A stretch of DNA of 64,000 bases, taken from contig JAJDAC010000050.1 in the NCBI GenBank assembly GCA_029262065.1, positions 32,545 to 96,544 of the forward strand. Direction: 5' to 3'. The notes below the pieces were generated by a model. The model saw only the letters and a program-made list of their open reading frames with translations, was not told the origin of the DNA and did no database searches. Positions 59,987 to 64,000 of the stretch are shown here, one piece after another. The position numbers and the translations under genes are program-made. This stretch comes from Candidatus Krumholzibacteriota bacterium (GTDB lineage: Bacteria; Krumholzibacteriota; Krumholzibacteriia; JAJRXK01). Each line of letters starts with the position of its first letter. Position 1 is the stretch's first letter.

Positions 59987-62900
59987 TTGAATTTCGCGCA
60001 ATCCACCCTTACACGTGCTGTCTCCATTCTTGCGCTGGCGGCCGTTGGTTTGGCGACCCAGAGTGTCGAGCTCTACGCGCAGCACGAGGCGTCCGTCGCC
60101 ACGGTCAAGGTAGTAAGTGATGACCAGGGACACAGACTCCAGGTAGATGGTCGCGACTTTCTGGTTCAGGGAATGAACTGGGACTACTTTCCCATTGGCA
60201 CCAACTACAGTTTCAGCCTGTGGAACCAGACCGACGCATTCATCGAGGCCGCGCTCTCGCGCGAGATGCCTTTGTTGCGCGACATGGGTGTAAACGCAAT
60301 TCGCCTGTACAACGGTATCCCGCCCCGTTGGGTAAAGTTCATCTACGAACGCTACGGCATCCATACCGTTCTGAATCACCCCATGGCGCGGTACGGATAT
60401 ACCATCGATGGTACGTGGATCCCCGCGGTGGACTATTCCGATCCGCGACTGCGCAGCGCCGTGAAGGCCGAGATCCTGGCGATCGTCGAAGAGTTCAAGG
60501 ACACGCCGGGAATACTGATGTGGTTGTTGGGCAACGAGAACAACTACGGCCTGACGTGGAGTTCCTTCGAAATCGAAGCGCTTCCCGAGGGCGAACGCCA
60601 TGCGGCGCGCGCGAAGCATCTGTATTCGCTGTACGGAGAAATCTCCTCGGCCATCCAGGCGATGGACTCGAAACGCCCCGTGGCCATTGCCAACGGTGAT
60701 CTCCAGTACATCGACCTGGTTGCGCAGGAATGCGGCAACATCGACGTGTTCGGCACCAACGTCTACCGCGGAATATCCGCGCGCGACCTGTATGCCGTGG
60801 TGAAGGAGAAGTTGGGCATCCCCGTCATGTACACCGAGTTTGGTGCCGACGCGTTCAACGCCAAGGAGGGGCGCGAAGACCAGCTGACCCAGGCCAAGTA
60901 CCTGATTGGCCAGTGGCAGGAAATATACGAGATGACGGCGGGTAAGGGGCGCGTGGGCAACTGCATCGGTGGTCTCACCTTTCAGTGGACCGATGGTTGG
61001 TGGAAGTTTGGTCAAACAGAGCGCCTGGACATCCACGACACGAACGCGTCCTGGCCCAACGGCGGATATTGGGAAGATTTCGTCGAGGGTGCCAACAACA
61101 TGAACGAGGAGTGGTGGGGCATTTGCGCGAAGGGACCCACCGAGAACAGCGGTCTATACGACATCTACCCTCGTGCTGCCTACTACTGCCTCCGGCAGGC
61201 CTACGAGCTCGATCCGTACGCAAAATCCACCGATCTGGATGCCATCCGACGTCACTTCGGTTCAATTGAAGCGGCGGGCGGCGCATTGCTCGCCCGTGGC
61301 GACAAGGCCAGTCTGCTAGCCGACGCCTACGACCGTGTGCACCTGTCGGGCGTACGCATGGAGTTTGAGACCTTCAGTACCGGCGGAGATCGCACGGACA
61401 TTCCGAATTCGGCGAACCCGCGTGACTCAGCCCCGTCGTTCACGGGTTTCGATCAGATGCAGAGCTTCTACGCCGAGTTTGAAGCCAAGCCGGCCGACAA
61501 CCTCTTGGCCAAGGTCTCCTTCAATGTGCTGGGAAATGTGGCCAGGAACCCGATCGATCAGATCTTCTACGAGAACCGGGGGCTGGCGCGGCGTGTTCAG
61601 TTTGATGGGGGCACTGAAGCCGAGGACCTGTCGGGCATCGAGAGAGTGAAGGTGTATCAGGGTAGCGTGTCATGGGACGAACCCTGGTTTCGCTTGGATG
61701 GTTTCTATCGGACCGGGCACCTGCATTGGCAGTTCGAGGGCGATTTCTTCGGGCTGTATCGCAACGCCTACTACGGCGAGAACATAGACATCTACAACGG
61801 TGAGGCTCCCGTGGGTATGGAGTTCACGGGCAAGAGAAGTTTGTCGGGTCTGAAGGTCGCGTTCGGTCCCCAGCTGTGGTGGGGGGCCAACCCGGCCATC
61901 CTGGGCAAGTACCAGTTCAAGCTGGGGCCGCTTGCCACCACCGCGGTCTACCAGGAAGATGTAGCCAGCCAGGGCACCGTGAACAGCACCATCGCCATTC
62001 CCGAACAACGTACGCGCAAGGGCACGCTTCAGTTCGAAGCCAAGCGTGGGAAGTTCAACCTGACCGCGGGTGGCATCTGGGCGGGCAACACCAAGATAGG
62101 TGACAAGTTCAACATCATCGGCGAGCAAGATGGACAACAGGTTTCGTTCGAAGATGAGGTCAAGGACTCCGACACCCTGGGTGTGAAGGGCAAGCTAACC
62201 TGGGAGTCCGGCAAGTGGCATTGGTACGGCCAGGGGGCCTACATGGGCCTCGTGGCCGACGGCGGACCCACCGAAACCATAACGTTCACGGGTTGGCGTT
62301 TGAAGGACTCGGGTTCGGGCAACCAGGGCAACTTTCTTTCGGGAATCGCCGCGAACTTCGGCAGCTGGCAGTTCGGCCCCAATTTCCTGTGGCAACGACC
62401 ACTGGCCGGCCCGGTGCCGTTCTTCGCCGGCGATGCTGACAACCGTCCAACCACACCTCGCAACATCATCGACGATCCGTTCGCGGTACGCGGCAATCGC
62501 GAGATGACCGCCGGCGAATTTCTCATTACGTACGACCCCACTCCAGCGACCTGGGCCTGGGCCTGGGACAACGTGGTGCAGGAGGATGCCTCGTTTTCGG
62601 CCGCGGCCGGTGTGGTGTTTCGACACATGCCGACCACGGTGGACGCAGCCATTGGAATTCTCGAAAACGGCGCCACCTTCGCCTTCGAAGGCGGGACGCC
62701 GGCGCGTGACCTCTGGGAAGTCCACGGTCGCATCGTGGGCAGTCCATCGAAAAGCGTACGGTTCGCCGCCAATCTCTTCGCGGGCGAAGGCGAACCCATA
62801 GGCAATGACCCGCGATTGGTCAAACGATACGGCGGTGACTTCCGGATCACGTGGAACCAGCTGGCTCTCGATAGCTTCCTGAAGATCAACGACTGGGGAC

Positions 62901-63169
62901 CGTACGACTTCAATCGGGACTTCAACCTTACGTACCCCATGCAGGCCATGGCCGACATTTCGTATTCGCTGGGTACGCCCCGGTGGTTCGGCTTTCCCCA
63001 GACCAAGTTCGGCGTACGGGGACTCATCCGATCGCTCGACGTGAACTCACCGCGCTACTGTCCTCAGCAGATTCTGGGTCCCGACGGCGAACTCACTTGT
63101 GATCCCACGGCTCCCGGCGACGACGGCCGCGAGTGGGAAATACGCACGTACCTGCACGTTTCGATGTAG
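59987..63169 (+). CDS. Glycoside hydrolase (GH2/GH5-like barrel) fused to a probable outer-membrane beta-barrel
   Basis: 1060 residues from a TTG start at 59987 (CGAGGAG about 9 bases upstream). The signal peptide covers 1-31. Residues about 45-430 form a TIM-barrel of clan GH-A type: acid/base Glu184 in LLGNENNYG and nucleophile Glu284 in MYTEFGADAF, with GVNAIRLYN and GLTFQWTDGWW. Residues about 455-1060 are dominated by alternating amphipathic strands with aromatic girdles (YAEFEAKPADNLLAKVSFNV, GPQLWWGANPAILGKYQFKLG), the look of a 16-18-strand porin-like barrel. It lies 21 bases after GH1. By inference it cleaves glucan at the surface, and the barrel anchors the enzyme or passes the product. 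Confidence 0.75.
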   Translation: MNFAQSTLTRAVSILALAAVGLATQSVELYAQHEASVATVKVVSDDQGHRLQVDGRDFLVQGMNWDYFPIGTNYSFSLWNQTDAFIEAALSREMPLLRDMGVNAIRLYNGIPPRWVKFIYERYGIHTVLNHPMARYGYTIDGTWIPAVDYSDPRLRSAVKAEILAIVEEFKDTPGILMWLLGNENNYGLTWSSFEIEALPEGERHAARAKHLYSLYGEISSAIQAMDSKRPVAIANGDLQYIDLVAQECGNIDVFGTNVYRGISARDLYAVVKEKLGIPVMYTEFGADAFNAKEGREDQLTQAKYLIGQWQEIYEMTAGKGRVGNCIGGLTFQWTDGWWKFGQTERLDIHDTNASWPNGGYWEDFVEGANNMNEEWWGICAKGPTENSGLYDIYPRAAYYCLRQAYELDPYAKSTDLDAIRRHFGSIEAAGGALLARGDKASLLADAYDRVHLSGVRMEFETFSTGGDRTDIPNSANPRDSAPSFTGFDQMQSFYAEFEAKPADNLLAKVSFNVLGNVARNPIDQIFYENRGLARRVQFDGGTEAEDLSGIERVKVYQGSVSWDEPWFRLDGFYRTGHLHWQFEGDFFGLYRNAYYGENIDIYNGEAPVGMEFTGKRSLSGLKVAFGPQLWWGANPAILGKYQFKLGPLATTAVYQEDVASQGTVNSTIAIPEQRTRKGTLQFEAKRGKFNLTAGGIWAGNTKIGDKFNIIGEQDGQQVSFEDEVKDSDTLGVKGKLTWESGKWHWYGQGAYMGLVADGGPTETITFTGWRLKDSGSGNQGNFLSGIAANFGSWQFGPNFLWQRPLAGPVPFFAGDADNRPTTPRNIIDDPFAVRGNREMTAGEFLITYDPTPATWAWAWDNVVQEDASFSAAAGVVFRHMPTTVDAAIGILENGATFAFEGGTPARDLWEVHGRIVGSPSKSVRFAANLFAGEGEPIGNDPRLVKRYGGDFRITWNQLALDSFLKINDWGPYDFNRDFNLTYPMQAMADISYSLGTPRWFGFPQTKFGVRGLIRSLDVNSPRYCPQQILGPDGELTCDPTAPGDDGREWEIRTYLHVSM

Positions 63170-63177
63170 CGGAACCG

Positions 63178-64000
63178 CTACTCGACGAGGAGACAGGCCA
63201 CGCGGTGACCGGAGGCAATTTCGTTTGCCTTGGGTTCCCGGGTCTGACATTCGGCGATTGCCACCGAGCACCGCGGATGGAACCGGCAGCCTCCCGGCGG
63301 TCGCTCCAAGCTAGGCGGGTTGCCGGGAATGCTGGTGGGCTCCGCGGAGTCTTCCTCGAGGGTAGGAAATGCGTGCAATAGCCCCTGAGTATACGGGTGT
63401 CGGGGTGCTCGCCGCAATTCGGCCACGGGCGCCACTTCGGCCACTCGCGCGGCGTAGAATACGGCCACGCGGTCGGAGAACTGCAGCATGCGGTGTAGGT
63501 CGTGGGTGATGAAGATCACCGCGAACTTCAGTTTCTTCTGGAGCGCCTGGATCTCTTCCAGGATCTCGCGTTCGACGATTACGTCGAGAGCGGTCGTGGG
63601 TTCATCCAGAATCACGAGCGCGGGTTCGAGGGCCAACGCGATCGCAATGCCCACCCGTTGCCGCATGCCGCCCGACAGCTGATGGGCGTGGCTATCCAGA
63701 CGGCTGGCCGGAATGCCGACCAATTCCAACAGTTCAGCCGCCCGTTCGCGAGCGCGCTTTGCGTTGCCGGCGCCGTGCGCCAGCACCGTGTCCATGATCT
63801 GTTCGCCGATGGTGGTTACGGGGTTCAGCGCATCCATCGCGCTCTGGAACACCATGGACATGCGGCGCCACCGCATGGTCTGGAGTTCGGGTTCGCTCAT
63901 CGTCAGGACATTCTTGCCCTCGAACCACACCTCACCGTGCGAAATGACCGCCGGCGGCTGCAATGTTCGCATGATGGCCTGGGCCAGGGTCGACTTGCCG
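63178..64000 (-). CDS. Opp/Dpp-type ABC transporter ATPase (OppD-like), 5' end outside window
   Basis: The frame is open to the right window edge, where the last visible residues read GKSTLAQAI, the end of Walker A, so roughly 40-50 N-terminal residues are missing. Visible parts: Q-loop FQSAMDALNPV, signature LSGGMRQRVGIAIAL, Walker B LVILDEPTTALD, H-loop ITHDL, and the Opp C-terminal CRFHPRCSVAIAEC. It is convergent with the hydrolase-barrel gene and is the natural heterodimer partner of the OppF-like ATPase at 57589-58590, although encoded on the other strand. Binding protein and permease genes probably lie to the right. Confidence 0.93.
   Translation of the reverse strand, partial: GKSTLAQAIMRTLQPPAVISHGEVWFEGKNVLTMSEPELQTMRWRRMSMVFQSAMDALNPVTTIGEQIMDTVLAHGAGNAKRARERAAELLELVGIPASRLDSHAHQLSGGMRQRVGIAIALALEPALVILDEPTTALDVIVEREILEEIQALQKKLKFAVIFITHDLHRMLQFSDRVAVFYAARVAEVAPVAELRRAPRHPYTQGLLHAFPTLEEDSAEPTSIPGNPPSLERPPGGCRFHPRCSVAIAECQTREPKANEIASGHRVACLLVE

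Noticed and set aside
58436..61036. Open frame of about 866 codons on the minus strand
   Set aside because: Antisense to the OppF, GH1 and hydrolase-barrel genes, which have full catalytic motifs; no family motif in the antisense frame.
1..64000. CRISPR array, tRNA, rRNA, IS element or prophage
   Set aside because: I looked for regularly spaced repeats, conserved RNA segments and transposase or phage proteins and recognised none; tRNA scanning software was not available.

Overview
The window looks like a chromosomal contig of a GC-rich, Gram-negative, free-living bacterium of the FCB / Eisenbacteria–Krumholzibacteriota type. This placement is an inference. It rests on many secreted proteins ending in a FlgD-like/type IX-type tail (NPFNPxT ... 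ending K-[LM]-T-L-[VLI]-[KR] or similar), type I dockerin-like repeats, many lipoproteins, ECF and sigma-54 regulation, and dense two-component systems. No rRNA, tRNA, CRISPR array, insertion sequence or prophage was recognised. No stretch longer than about 300 bases lacks a gene; the largest gaps are 20181-20463 and 20884-21157.

Layout. 1-5048: two paralogous cohesin-like/dockerin surface proteins (the first runs off the left edge) behind a near-consensus sigma-54 promoter, next to a sigma-54 activator that lacks a sensory domain. 5234-16391: threonine synthase, a sulfatase-like/TPR lipoprotein, a two-gene secreted unit including a 1495-residue metallopeptidase-like surface protein, a tandemly duplicated secreted protein, and a subtilisin-like lipoprotein. 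16397-20180: an ATGA-coupled operon of ECF sigma factor, small soluble protein and TPR-CHAT caspase-like protease. 20464-26492: small secreted proteins and lipoproteins, a histidine kinase/response regulator pair, and a divergent degenerate beta-lactamase-fold protein. 26489-34217: hemerythrin, gamma-glutamylcyclotransferase-like protein, PPK2 and a Na/phosphate cotransporter facing each other, an M20 peptidase lacking its N-terminus, a VOC protein and an unknown membrane protein. 34409-38679: a second two-component system in one run with a DOMON/CBM9-like lipoprotein and a Spy-like lipoprotein; three extracytoplasmic segments in this run are Gly/Arg-rich. 38850-48389: pyruvyl-transferase-like protein, trypsin-like protease, FtrA-type regulator, GNAT, a dockerin-like protein, PEP carboxylase and small secreted proteins. 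48399-51337: TPR protein plus purple-acid-phosphatase-like surface protein. 51375-64000: a beta-glucan (probably beta-1,3) utilisation locus with a carbohydrate-binding surface protein, GH17 lipoprotein, a cytosolic clan GH-Q phosphorylase-like enzyme, Opp-type ABC ATPases on both sides, GH1 beta-glucosidase, and a glycoside hydrolase fused to a probable outer-membrane beta-barrel.

Most interesting: (i) three unrelated secreted proteins end exactly in S-W-G-x-[LVI]-K-[AS]-[RQ]-[YF], a candidate undescribed C-terminal sorting tag used alongside the FlgD-like tail; (ii) the ECF sigma / small protein / TPR-CHAT operon, which resembles the output arm of the type III-E CRISPR protease system but has no CRISPR here; (iii) the hydrolase-barrel fusion; (iv) the sigma-54 circuit for cohesin/dockerin proteins.
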